From the NCBI GenBank assembly GCA_021731565.1, contig JAKFXD010000022.1, positions 1 through 35,287 on the forward strand: a stretch of 35,287 nucleotides of DNA. Direction: 5' to 3'. This stretch comes from Methylocystis sp. Its GTDB lineage: Bacteria; Pseudomonadota; Alphaproteobacteria; Rhizobiales; Beijerinckiaceae. The position numbers and the translations under genes are program-made. The notes under the pieces are model-generated. The model was not told the DNA's origin and searched no databases. It saw nothing but the letters and a program-made list of their open reading frames with translations. Below, piece by piece: positions 16,842 to 26,338 of the stretch (the first letter of the stretch is position 1; the number at the start of each line of letters is the position of its first letter).

Positions 16842-17360
16842 TCAGGCGTAGCGCTGCCCCCTCAGCTGATCGCGCGCGCGGCGGCGATCCTGGGCCGGCT
16901 GATAGGCGACGCGCGCATGATAGGCGCAATACGGCCCGCCGCCGACCGTCGACTTGCCGCCGCAGAAGCGGAACTCCGCGGACGTCGGATCGCCCATCGG
17001 CCAGCGGCACATGGATTCGCGCAGCTCCATGAGCGTGACGCGTTCCGACATCGGGATCACCACTTCTTCTTCGGGCGCATGCCGCGGCGCCGTGAGCGCG
17101 TGCGGCGCGAAAGCGAGGGCGAGATTGCCATGCGAGGCGGCGCCGTTCATGCGCGGCTGTGTTTGACGAGGAGCCTTGGCGACCCGCGGCCGCTGCGCGT
17201 TGACCGTCTTGGCGCGCTCGGCGAGCCCGAGCCGGTGGATTTTGCCGATGACGGCGTTGCGCGTGATGCCCGGTCCGAGTTCGGCCGCCACTTGGCTGGC
17301 GCTCAGCCCGTCGTTCCAGAGTTTGCGGAGCAGTTCGACGCGTTCGTCGGTCCATGACAT
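16842..17360 (-). CDS. gcrA: GcrA cell cycle regulator
   Basis: The N-terminal helix-turn-helix MSWTDERVELLRKLWNDGLSASQVAAELG, followed by TRNAVIGKIHRLGL, and the C-terminal domain CRWPMGDPTSAEFRFCGG...GPYCAYHARVAYQP are diagnostic of GcrA. A variable linker joins them. GcrA binds sigma70-RNA polymerase and activates promoters carrying methylated GANTC sites, acting with CcrM in the alphaproteobacterial cell cycle. The ATG at 17360 is the family start; the longer frame in the track is upstream non-coding sequence. Several GANTC sites lie in the 532-bp region upstream. Confidence 0.95.
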   Translation of the reverse strand: MSWTDERVELLRKLWNDGLSASQVAAELGPGITRNAVIGKIHRLGLAERAKTVNAQRPRVAKAPRQTQPRMNGAASHGNLALAFAPHALTAPRHAPEEEVVIPMSERVTLMELRESMCRWPMGDPTSAEFRFCGGKSTVGGGPYCAYHARVAYQPAQDRRRARDQLRGQRYA

Positions 17361-17770
17361 TAGGCTTCTCCATTCTTTCGGGTCGAGCGCGGATCGGAGT
17401 CTGCCTCCGACCACAGCGCTGGCCTGAAGCCCAGCGGCGATGTGACGCGCATCAACACTCGAGAGAACGCGCCCGAACAAGCGACGCGGGCGCCGACTAG
17501 AAACGTTCTGTTTACTTTGAATCACGCGCGAGTCGCGCTGGCAAGCGCGCGCTGGCGTTCTCAACAGCCTTTCACGGAGACTGTTGCCTGAAGGACTCAC
17601 TCCCGCGCGGCGCTGCGACGCCGCTTCGGCGCTCGATCGCGCCGCGTTCAGGCGGAATCGTCTCGACGCAGACGTCGCGATCGATTCCAAACGCTTAGAG
17701 CGCGCTTTGCGCGAAAGACCGGCATCGATTTTTTCGCGGCGCGCCGCAACGATCCCAAGGCCTTGTGGAT

Positions 17771-17799
17771 TTGACCGCGTCGGGCGGCCCGCTTAAAAT
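17771..17799 (+). promoter_or_regulatory. Sigma70-type promoter of argD operon
   Basis: TTGACC, a 17-nt spacer, then TAAAAT is a near-consensus housekeeping promoter (5/6 in each hexamer). The predicted start is near 17806-17808, immediately in front of the terminator-like hairpin and about 85 nt before the argD start codon. No other plus-strand gene lies between phoB and argD, so argD is its natural target. Confidence 0.65.
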
Positions 17800-17811
17800 C
17801 CCGGTCGAACT

Positions 17812-17844
17812 GCCGCCCTCAAAAGGGCGGCGCTTTGTTTTTTT
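17812..17844 (+). terminator. Intrinsic-terminator-like hairpin in the argD leader
   Basis: GCCGCCCT-caaa-AGGGCGGC is a perfect 8-bp GC-rich stem followed by gctttgTTTTTTT on the plus strand. It is the best intrinsic terminator shape in the window. It starts only about 5 nt after the predicted argD transcription start, and no plus-strand gene ends before it. It is therefore a leader attenuator, a 5' stabilising hairpin, or the end of an unannotated small RNA. Confidence 0.6.
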
Positions 17845-17852
17845 AAGCTTCC

Positions 17853-17884
17853 TCCGGCCGAAGCCGGCGACGGGAGGCGTGGAG
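17853..17884 (+). promoter_or_regulatory. Second leader hairpin and argD Shine-Dalgarno region
   Basis: CCGGC-cgaa-GCCGG (17854-17867) forms a small hairpin. The overlapping CCTCC (17851-17855) can instead pair with the downstream GGAGG of CGGGAGGCGTGGAG, next to the TTG start of argD. The two pairings are mutually exclusive, which would allow control of ribosome access. This is read from sequence complementarity only. Confidence 0.35.
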
Positions 17885-17892
17885 CAGGGCTT

Positions 17893-19088
17893 TTGACGTC
17901 AGCGCTTTATCCGACCTATCCGCGGGCCGATCTCGCGTTCGAACATGGCGAAGGCGCGTGGCTGACCGCGGAAAACGGCGACCGCTATCTCGATTTCAGC
18001 GCGGGCGTCGCCGTGCTGTCGCTCGGCCACAATCATCCGCATCTGGTCGAGACGTTGAAGCGCGCGGCCGACGCGCCCTGGCACGTCTCCAATCTGTTTC
18101 GCATCCCGCAAGCCGAGCGCCTCGGCGAGCGGCTCTGCCAGGCGACATTCGCCGATCTGGTCTTTTTCACCAATTCCGGCGCGGAAGCCGTGGAATGCGC
18201 GATCAAGACCGCGCGCAAATTCCACGCAGTCAACGGACAGCCGGAACGCTATCGGCTAATCACTTTTGAGGGCGCCTTCCATGGCCGCACGCTGGCGACG
18301 ATCGCCGCCGGCGGCAACCCAAAATATCTTGACGGCTTCGGACCGCCGGTCGAGGGCTTCGATCAGGTCGCTTTCGGCGATTACGACGCGGTCGAAGCGG
18401 CGATCACCCAAGAGACCGCCGGCGTGCTGCTCGAACCCATTCAGGGCGAGGGCGGCCTGCGCGGCTTTTCGCCCGCGTTCCTCGCGCGCCTGCGGGCGCT
18501 GTGCGACGCGCGCGGCCTGCTGCTCGTCTTCGACGAGGTGCAATGCGGCGTCGGCCGCACCGGCAAGTTTCTCGCTTGCGAACATGCCGGCGTCGCGCCC
18601 GATATCGCGGCGCTCGCCAAGGGGCTCGGCGGCGGCTTTCCGCTCGGCGCCTGTCTCGCGACGCGCGAGGCGGCCAAGGGCATGACGCTTGGCGCGCATG
18701 GCTCGACATTCGGCGGCAACCCGCTGGCGACCGCGGTCGGCGGCGCCGTGCTCGACGTCGTGCTCGCGGATGGCTTCCTGGCGCGCGTCGCGCGTCTCGG
18801 CGCGCTGCTGCGCCAGCGGCTCGCCGAACTCGAGGACCGCTATCCGTCGCTGATCGAGGAGATTCGCGGCGAAGGGCTGATGTTCGGCCTCAAGACGAAG
18901 ATTCCCAACGCCGATTTCGCCGCCGCCGCCCGCGCCGAAGGCCTGTTGACGGTGCTCGCCGGAGACAATGTCGTGCGCCTGGTGCCGCCGCTCGTCATCG
19001 ACGAAAGCGACATCGCCGCGGCGGCGTCGCGCCTCTTCGCGGCATGCGCCAGGCTCGCCGCGCCGGCCGAAAAGCTCGGAGCAGCGTG

Positions 19089-19089
<1 letters not shown>
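17893..19089 (+). CDS. argD: Acetylornithine aminotransferase ArgD
   Basis: This class III PLP aminotransferase of 398 aa interconverts N-acetylglutamate semialdehyde and N-acetylornithine in arginine synthesis. Visible motifs are the N-terminal [45 protein letters not shown], the PLP aspartate in [15 protein letters not shown], and the Schiff-base lysine in [16 protein letters not shown]. The start is TTG at 17893 with GGAG 8 nt upstream; no ATG fits the family N-terminus. argF overlaps the stop by one base, so the pair is an arginine operon. Confidence 0.95.
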
Positions 19090-20032
<943 letters not shown>

Positions 20033-20033
<1 letters not shown>

Positions 20034-21004
20034 TGCCGCAAGGCGGCGACCCGGCCCCGAGCCGGCCGGTTGCGCTTTATTCCCAGGACGATCGGATCTT
20101 GCCTTTCGCGGTGGAAGCGCTCGATCTGCGCGGCCGCGTCGCGCGCCTTGGCCCCACGGTCGATTCCATCCTCAATCATTACGCCTATCCGCCGCAGGTC
20201 GCGCGCCTGCTCGGCGAGGCGGTGGCGCTTGCCGCGCTTCTCGGCTCGATTCTGGAATCGCACGGACGCTTTCAGCTGCAGACGCGCAGTGACGGCCCCG
20301 TCGACATGCTCGTCGTCGATTATGACGCGCCGGGAAAACTGCGCGGCTTCGCCCGTTTCGACGCTGAGCGCGTCGCTCAAATGCGCGACGCCTCGCCGGC
20401 GGCGCTGTTCGGACGCGGGCATCTGGCGCTCACCATCGAACGCGAGGAAGACGCCGCGCGCTACCAGGGTGTCGTGCCGCTCGAAGGAGAGAGCCTCTCC
20501 GAGGCGGCGCATCTCTATTTCCGGCAGTCGGAGCAGATCCCGTCCTTCGTCAGGCTGGCCGTGGCGGAAAGCGTCACGCCGCAGGGCAGCAGCTGGCGCG
20601 CCGGCGGCCTGCTCCTCCAATATCTGCCGCAGCGCGGCGCCCGCGCCCGCGACCTTCCCCCGGGCGACGCGCCGTACGGCGCTGAGGAGGCGCCCGAGGA
20701 TGACGACGATCACTGGACCGAGGGCCAGGCGCTGGCCGCGACGCTCGAAGACCACGAACTCGTCGATCCGGCGCTGTCGGGCGAACGATTGCTCTATCGC
20801 CTGTTCCATGAGCGGGGCGTCAAGGTTTTCGCCGAACGGGCGCTCGAGGAATTCTGCCGCTGTTCGCATGAGCGCATCGACAAGCTCTTGAGAAGCTTCT
20901 CGCCGCAGGAGCGGGCCGACATGATCGGCGACGACGGCCGCATCGGCGTCACCTGCGAATTCTGCGGCGCGCAGCGCAGCTTCGATCCCACCGATTTCGA
21001 TTGA
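20033..21004 (+). CDS. hslO: Hsp33 redox-regulated chaperone HslO
   Basis: Hsp33 is a cytosolic holdase activated by oxidation. The C-terminal zinc-binding cysteines are present as C-x-C (FCRCSHERI) and C-x2-C (CEFCGAQRSF), and the N-terminal domain includes LGEAVALAALLGSILESHGRFQLQTRSDGP. At 323 aa it is slightly longer than the E. coli protein, with an acidic insert (AEEAPEDDDDHW). The ATG at 20033 overlaps the argF stop by one base. argF-hslO adjacency is seen widely in alphaproteobacteria. Confidence 0.95.
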
Positions 21005-21025
21005 CCGGGAGGCGGAAGCAAAGAC

Positions 21026-21727
21026 ATGTCCGCTGAATTCCTTTTCCCGCCGCCGCCTTGGCCAAGCGTCGCCATCGCGCATGACGCACGGCGATTTCCC
21101 GTGCGGCGGATCTTCTGCATCGCGCTGAATTACGCCGCGCATGCGCGCGAAATGGGAAAAGAGCCGGCGAAGGGCGGAGAGCCGCCGGTGTTTTTCGCCA
21201 AGCCCGCCGACGCCGTGGTCGAGAGCGGCGCGACGATTCCCTATCCGTCGCTGACCAGCGATCTGCACCATGAGATCGAACTGGTTGCGGCGCTCTCCCG
21301 CGGGGGCGCGGACATTCCCGTGGAGCGGGCGCTCGACTGCGTCTTCGGCTATGCCGCGGGGATCGACCTGACCCGGCGCGACCTCCAAACGGCGGCGCGC
21401 AACGCCGGCCGCCCCTGGGACATGTCGAAAGGCTTCGATCATTCCGCGCCGATCGGCGCCATCCGCCCCGTCGCAGAGATCGGCCATCCGGCGCGCGGCC
21501 GCATCGCGCTCTCGGTCAATGGCGTGCTTCGACAAGAGGGCGATCTTGGCGATCTCATCTGGAGCGTATCCGAAATCATCGCGGCGCTTTCCCGTAACGT
21601 CGCGCTCGCGCCCGGCGATTTGATCTTCACCGGCACGCCATCGGGAGTCGGACCGCTTCTTGCAGGCGACCGCGCGGAAGGCGTGGTCGAGCACGTCGGG
21701 TCTGTCTCCGTAAGCATCGGAAAATAG
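21026..21727 (+). CDS. FAH-family hydrolase (fumarylpyruvate/acylpyruvate hydrolase type)
   Basis: This 233-aa protein has the fumarylacetoacetate hydrolase C-terminal fold: RIFCIALNYAAHAREMG, FFAKPADAV, the metal-binding HHEIELVAALS, FGYAAGIDLTRRDLQ, KGFDHSAPIG and GDLIFTGTPSGVGPL. Size and motifs fit the single-domain YcgM/fumarylpyruvate hydrolase group, which cleaves acylpyruvates or decarboxylates oxaloacetate. Substrate cannot be assigned. It lies 21 bp after hslO with GGGAGG before the ATG, so it probably belongs to the same transcript. Confidence 0.85.
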   Translation: MSAEFLFPPPPWPSVAIAHDARRFPVRRIFCIALNYAAHAREMGKEPAKGGEPPVFFAKPADAVVESGATIPYPSLTSDLHHEIELVAALSRGGADIPVERALDCVFGYAAGIDLTRRDLQTAARNAGRPWDMSKGFDHSAPIGAIRPVAEIGHPARGRIALSVNGVLRQEGDLGDLIWSVSEIIAALSRNVALAPGDLIFTGTPSGVGPLLAGDRAEGVVEHVGSVSVSIGK

Positions 21728-21845
21728 ATGAGGTTGCGCCAGACGGGGAAACCCGGCTATTTGCAGGAGCGTGAAACGCCTTCGCGCGAACCATCGCAAC
21801 CGTCGTTGCGCCTCCCCTGCGCCGCCGGCGCGCGAGGCTGTGGAC

Positions 21846-23342
21846 ATGCCGGTCAATCTCGACCCTGAAGACTGGGACGAATTTCGCGCCGAGAGCCATC
21901 GCGCGCTCGACATGATGCTCGACCATTTGCGCGACCTGCGCCAGCGCCCGGTCTGGACGGCGCCGAGCGAGGAGGCGCAGGCGCGATTCAAGCGCGAGCT
22001 GCCCCAGGAGGGGCGCGCATTTTCCGCCGTGCTCGAGGATTTCGACCGCTACATCAAGCCCTTCGCGACCGGCAACACCCATCCGATGTTCATGGGCTGG
22101 GCGCAGGGGGCGGGCACGCCGGCCGGCATGATCGCGGAAATGCTCTCCGCCGGCCTGAATTCGAACTGCGGCGGACGCAACCACATCGCCATCGACGTCG
22201 AGCGACAGATCGCCGCCTGGATGGCGCAGGCCTTCGGCTTTCCGGCGGACGCCAGCGGCATTTTCGTCACCGGAACCTCGATCGCCAATTTCCTGTGCCT
22301 GCTCGTCGCGCGCGATCAGGCCTATGGCGATAACGACGTGCGGCTCAACGGACTCTGCGCCCAATCCGGTCAGCTCATCGCCTATGCGTCTCGCGAAGCG
22401 CATAATTGCGTCCGCCAGGCGATGGAGCTGGCGGGGCTCGGCGCCAGGCATCTGCGCCTCATCCCTTCCGACGAGCGCCGGGCGATGCGCGTGCGCGATC
22501 TTCGCCGCGCCATCGCCGCCGACCGGGCGGCGGGCTTCCGGCCCTTTCTGATCGTCGGCACGGCGGGGACGGTCGACACCGGCGCGATCGATCCGCTCGA
22601 TCGGCTCGCGGACGTGGCGCATAGCGAGGACATGTGGTTCCACGTCGACGGCGCCTTCGGCGCGCTGGCGGCGCTCTCGCCGGCGCTGAAGCCGATGGTC
22701 AAGGGGCTGGAGCGCGCCGACAGCGTCGCCTTCGACTTTCATAAGTGGCTGCATGTTCCGTATGACGCGGGCTTCTTTCTGGTGCGCGATCCCGAGGCCC
22801 ATAAGCGCGCCTTCGCAGCCAACGCCGCCTATCTGACCCGCGCGCCGCGCGGCCTCGCGGCGGGCGATACTTGGCCCTGCGATCTCGGACCCGATCTTTC
22901 GCGCGGTTTTCGCGCGCTCAAAACATGGTTCACCATCGAAACCTTCGGCGCGAAGCGGCTCGGCCAATGTATCGAGCAGACCTGCGTTATGGCGAAGCGG
23001 CTCGAAGCCTGGATCGCCCGATCGGACGCCTTCGTGCTGCGCGCGCCGGTGACGCTCAATATCGTCTGCTTCGGCGTCAAGGACGATGACGACGGGTCGC
23101 TCGCCCGCGAGATAGTCATGGAGCTGCATGAGCGCGGCGAGGCGGCGCCGTCGCTGACCATCCTCGACGGGATTCCGGCGATCCGCGCCGCGATCATCAA
23201 CCATCGGACCGAAGCGCGCGACATCGACGCCTTTACCGAATTTCTCGATGCGGCGCTCAGGCGCGCCCGCAAGGAGCCGCACGATTTCGGCGCGCTCGTC
23301 GAGCCGCATGGGCCGGGCAAGACCCGGCTGTCCGAGGATTGA
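21846..23342 (+). CDS. Group II PLP-dependent amino acid decarboxylase-like protein
   Basis: This roughly 498-aa protein resembles aromatic-L-amino-acid and related decarboxylases. Motifs include HPMFMGWAQGAGTPAGMIAEML, GIFVTGTSIANFLCLLVARD, SREAHNCVRQAMEL, the PLP aspartate/alanine stretch WFHVDGAFGALA and the Schiff-base lysine in FDFHKWLHVPYD. Substrate (tyrosine, tryptophan, glutamate or other) is not predictable by eye. I chose the ATG at 21846 (MPVNLDPEDW); the track's start at 21771 adds a basic stretch without family similarity. No amine transporter lies next to it, so it looks catabolic or biosynthetic rather than acid-resistance. Confidence 0.82.
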   Translation: MPVNLDPEDWDEFRAESHRALDMMLDHLRDLRQRPVWTAPSEEAQARFKRELPQEGRAFSAVLEDFDRYIKPFATGNTHPMFMGWAQGAGTPAGMIAEMLSAGLNSNCGGRNHIAIDVERQIAAWMAQAFGFPADASGIFVTGTSIANFLCLLVARDQAYGDNDVRLNGLCAQSGQLIAYASREAHNCVRQAMELAGLGARHLRLIPSDERRAMRVRDLRRAIAADRAAGFRPFLIVGTAGTVDTGAIDPLDRLADVAHSEDMWFHVDGAFGALAALSPALKPMVKGLERADSVAFDFHKWLHVPYDAGFFLVRDPEAHKRAFAANAAYLTRAPRGLAAGDTWPCDLGPDLSRGFRALKTWFTIETFGAKRLGQCIEQTCVMAKRLEAWIARSDAFVLRAPVTLNIVCFGVKDDDDGSLAREIVMELHERGEAAPSLTILDGIPAIRAAIINHRTEARDIDAFTEFLDAALRRARKEPHDFGALVEPHGPGKTRLSED

Positions 23343-23362
23343 CGCCGCGCCTGTCGTAAGCC

Positions 23363-23371
23363 TGTTATAAT
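23363..23371 (+). promoter_or_regulatory. Extended -10 promoter of the CorA/ZntB-like gene
   Basis: TGTTATAAT gives a perfect TATAAT preceded by TGn. No good -35 lies at 16-18 bp; a TTGACG sits 21 bp upstream. The predicted leader is about 33 nt before the ATG at 23411. Confidence 0.5.
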
Positions 23372-23410
23372 TCGCCAGGCTCTGTTTTCGCGCCTCTCCG
23401 TGAGCCAGCT

Positions 23411-24499
23411 ATGATCCCATACCGCCTCGCACAAACGCCGCGCGCCGACATACCCGGGTGTCTTTGGTTCGTGCGGTTCGGCGCGAACGGCGCCGCCGAA
23501 TCGGGAACGGAAGCGGATTTCAAAACCCTCGGCGCGCCGCGCGAGGGATTCCTGTGGCTGCACATGGATCTCGCCGATGTGCGCACACGGCCGCTGCTCG
23601 GGCGGATCGAGGCGCTTCCCGAAGACGCGCGCGATTCGCTGTGCGATCCCGTCGACCACCAGCATCTCGAATATTCGGAAGGAATCGTCAGCGGCGCGCT
23701 GCTCGATTACGAGCGCGATCTCGGCGGTCCGACGTCGCGCACCGACTATGTCCGCTTCGCCTCGGGCGCGAGCTTCTTCATCAGCGCGCGGCGCCTGCCG
23801 ATGGATAGCGTCGAGCAGACTCGCGCCGCCATCGATCACGGCGCTTGCCTGACGTCGCCGATCGATCTCTTCGAACTTCTCACGCATGCGCTGATCGACG
23901 GGCTGGCGCGGAAAGCCGCCGAGCTGGCCGCGTCGTTCGATCGCGTCGAAGACCGCATCATCGACCAGCGCGGCCGCCTGGCGCGGCCGGCGCTCAGCGC
24001 CGCGCGCCGCGACGCGGTGCGCCTTTCGCGCCAGATCAGCGGCCTGTCGACGACCGTGGCGCGACTGGAAACGATTGAGGAGGAGCTCGGCGAGCAGCGG
24101 GACGACGATTTGCGCGAGGCCGCCGCGCGACTCGTCCAACACGCCGGCGCCCTGACCCAGGATGTGACCAGCCTTCAAGAGCGCGCCCGCCTCCTGCAGG
24201 ATGAACTCAACGCGCTGCTGAGTCTCGAGACCAACGACCGGCTCTATGTGTTGACGTTAACGACGATGCTGCTGCTGCCGGCGACCTTCGTCACCGGCTA
24301 TTTCGGCATGAACACCAAGAATCTGCTGTTTGCGGAGGACGACAACGGCACGCTCTACGCGACAATTCTTTGCTTGCTGGCCTCGGCGACGGCGCTTTTT
24401 CTCATGCGTCGCTGGGGTCTCGCCGGCGCGCCGGAGGGCGAAGACAAGAAGCCGGCCACACGGGAGCGACGCGATCGTCCGGCGGACAGGAGCTATTGA
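23411..24499 (+). CDS. CorA-family divalent metal transporter (ZntB-like)
   Basis: This 362-aa protein has a large N-terminal cytosolic domain, a long helix (DRVEDRIIDQRG...LETIEEELGEQRDDDL), and two C-terminal membrane helices. The first (YVLTLTTMLLLPATFVTGYF) ends in the family signature GMN within YFGMNTKNLLF. The second is TLYATILCLLASATALFLMRRW. The N-terminal opening with FLWLHMDLAD is typical of ZntB proteins, which move zinc; magnesium or other metals cannot be excluded. The C-terminus is basic. Confidence 0.85.
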   Translation: MIPYRLAQTPRADIPGCLWFVRFGANGAAESGTEADFKTLGAPREGFLWLHMDLADVRTRPLLGRIEALPEDARDSLCDPVDHQHLEYSEGIVSGALLDYERDLGGPTSRTDYVRFASGASFFISARRLPMDSVEQTRAAIDHGACLTSPIDLFELLTHALIDGLARKAAELAASFDRVEDRIIDQRGRLARPALSAARRDAVRLSRQISGLSTTVARLETIEEELGEQRDDDLREAAARLVQHAGALTQDVTSLQERARLLQDELNALLSLETNDRLYVLTLTTMLLLPATFVTGYFGMNTKNLLFAEDDNGTLYATILCLLASATALFLMRRWGLAGAPEGEDKKPATRERRDRPADRSY

Positions 24500-24654
24500 C
24501 GATAGCGGCGTGAGTTGCGGGGTTTACGGGCGTGCGCGGACGCAGCGTCAGAAATTCGGAGCACGTCAACTGCATGGCTAGGAAAGACTTCGTCGGGTGT
24601 TGCGCCTCAAGATCTTGTGCGGAGTGGTCGCGCCTCCCGCCGCGAGCGCGGCTT
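24500..24654. other. Junction between core genome and R-M island
   Basis: This 155-bp stretch lies between the transporter stop and the decayed endonuclease. I see no ORF with support, no tRNA fragment and no obvious direct repeat that returns at the other edge of the island (about 26.15-26.34 kb). Confidence 0.4.
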
Positions 24655-25468
24655 TCAGTCTGAAGGGACCTCTCCCGCTTCTGCGGCGTCATCAGCCTGT
24701 ATTTCGTGGAGGGCACGTTTCCCTTCGTGAAAGGTGACGATGCTATCCGGAAGACCGATCAGAAGTAATGGACAAGGGTTTCCTACTCCGCGACGCACGC
24801 GGTCTTCAAGCTTTCGCCAATGGGTCGTCGCCTCACCAAATTTGTCCGCCACGAATTTGGTCGTGAACGCCTCGCGGAAAGATAAAGGCGCCCTCGGTCG
24901 ACTGGTCTGTTTGAGGATTGCAGATCGTTGCTTGCTCGTGGGATCGTAGCCCCATTCCCGCAAGCCATCGAAATCATCTATTAGATGTTCATCTACAAAT
25001 CTGCGCACCAAACTACGCATATTTTGGTGAAGTGATTTTCCTCTCGTGACGATGACGCCAACGGATATCGCGCCATCTGCGTGTAGGCGCTTGTAGTTTT
25101 CAAGATCACGATCATAAAACGGATCTTTGTTATTCCATTCAATTTCCAAAGCAATTCCGAGAGCCATTTTCAAAGGTGCGAACGTGATCTACCTCGTGCG
25201 ACTGGCTCTCTTTCGGAATCCCATTAATTCGCCTTTCTACGATGAACGTTGTCTTCACCCAACCCTCGGCCACCAGCGCCTTTCGCAAGCGTTGCGTTCC
25301 CTTGGCCTCTCCTCCTCCTCCTGCGATGATTTCCTCGATTGGGATAGTTGTTTCGGCGAGAGCTGCCTCCAATTCAACAAGAGCCTCGGAAAAATCTACG
25401 CTCAAGATCGCTTGAGCGTGAGAGTGAAACTCTATCTGAAATCCTTTGGAAATAAGCGATTCAAACAT
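24655..25468 (-). pseudogene. BglII-type restriction endonuclease, frameshifted
   Basis: Two overlapping minus-strand ORFs together make one protein. The first (25468 down to 25139) begins MFESLISKGFQIEFHSHAQAIL and reaches SHEVDHVRTFE. The second (from 25173) continues MALGIALEIEWNNKDPFYDRDLENYKRLHADGAISVGVIVTRG to the end. The join is a +1 shift at GAAAATGG; removing one A gives a continuous VRTFEMALGIALEIEWNNK. The pattern VDH ... EIEWNNKDPFYDRDL matches the BglII/BstYI-like family, where the Asp and the Glu pair are catalytic. The break lies between them, so the first fragment has no complete active site. Base use is visibly more AT-rich than the flanks. Confidence 0.72.
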
Positions 25469-25500
25469 TCTTCGAAGTCATTACCCTGTGGGGATTCGGA

Positions 25501-26149
25501 TCATTCGGCTGCGACCAAGCGACGCTCGGATGCCGAATTATGTGCATACGTGTCCCAGTTAGGTTCGTAACCGTCTTCCGCTTGGTTGCCCCATACGGCC
25601 CATTTTGATCGCGCGCCGCGCGCAAACATTTCGAGATGCGGACCAGGACTGCAATTCTCGATCAATTTGTATTGTTCATCAGGTTTGCGCGAGTGCTCGC
25701 GTTTGCGCGTTCCAATGTAGTTGACCTGCGTTCGTCCCGGCGAAAGCGTTCGCGCATTTTTGCCGCGCACGCCGAAGAGCAGCAACTCGGTTACGTTCCG
25801 AAAATAGAATCCGACGCCTCTACCATCAGAGCCGCCATCTTTTCGAAGTTTATGCCAGACGATATTTGACTTGTAATGGAAGCCCCAAGCGCTCAAAACC
25901 TGCAGACCTTCCGGAAGCAGAGCGTTGGGGACGCGCCGTGGGATTGACGATTTGGCTTACGGGCAGTCTGGCGATCTCTTCAACGGTCATTGTTCCGTAG
26001 CGCGACAAACGCCGATGTTCCGGAGCCATTTTTCCGGTGCGGTTGATAAATCGCCACGGCGGGTCTGCAAGAACGGTGGAAAAACGAGTTGAGCCGGCAA
26101 ACGCTAGAAGATCCGTGGCGGGTGCATCGCAATGGGACTTGGACATCAT
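25501..26149 (-). pseudogene. MT-A70-type adenine-specific DNA methyltransferase, frameshifted
   Basis: Two ORFs combine to one methyltransferase. The upstream part (from 26149) has MSKSHCDAPATDLLAFAGSTRFSTVLADPPWRFINRTG with the catalytic DPPW, ending in phase at VSQIVNPTA. The downstream part reads VPNALLPEGLQVLSAWGFHYKSNIVWHKLRKDG ... NVTELLLFGVRG ... KLIENCSPGPHLEMFARG, the usual MT-A70 C-terminus. MT-A70 proteins normally read A-H-L-Y-L-W-V at the join. Here that segment is missing and the frame changes, consistent with a deletion of about 14 nt. It is the modification partner of the adjacent endonuclease, 32 bp apart. Confidence 0.75.
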
Positions 26150-26338
26150 AGCATTACCGAGAGAACGTTGCGTGAACGCAGAGTTTCACGACGGAGCAGT
26201 TCCGTCAACGCGATAACCACAAGTCGCTGTGACTAACTGCATTGCCAATCGCTTCGTTAACTCCGAAGTTTTTGACAGTCACTGCCGCCGCCCCTAAGTT
26301 CCGCGCCAAATCACGGGCCTGTCCAGGAAGAGAAATCC
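26150..26338. other. Upstream region of prfB and of the R-M pseudogenes
   Basis: This 189-bp divergent region holds two adjacent short inverted repeats, CGTGAA-N8-TTCACG (26171-26190) and GACGGA-gcagt-TCCGTC (26190-26206). They could be operator or leader structures for the leftward methyltransferase gene. No convincing promoter for prfB is visible to me. Confidence 0.35.

Noticed and set aside
17584-17796. 70-aa Arg-rich ORF before argD, possible arginine leader peptide
   Set aside because: It lies upstream of the predicted argD promoter and its Arg content is normal for random GC-rich frames; it cannot be the leader of a transcript that starts near 17807.
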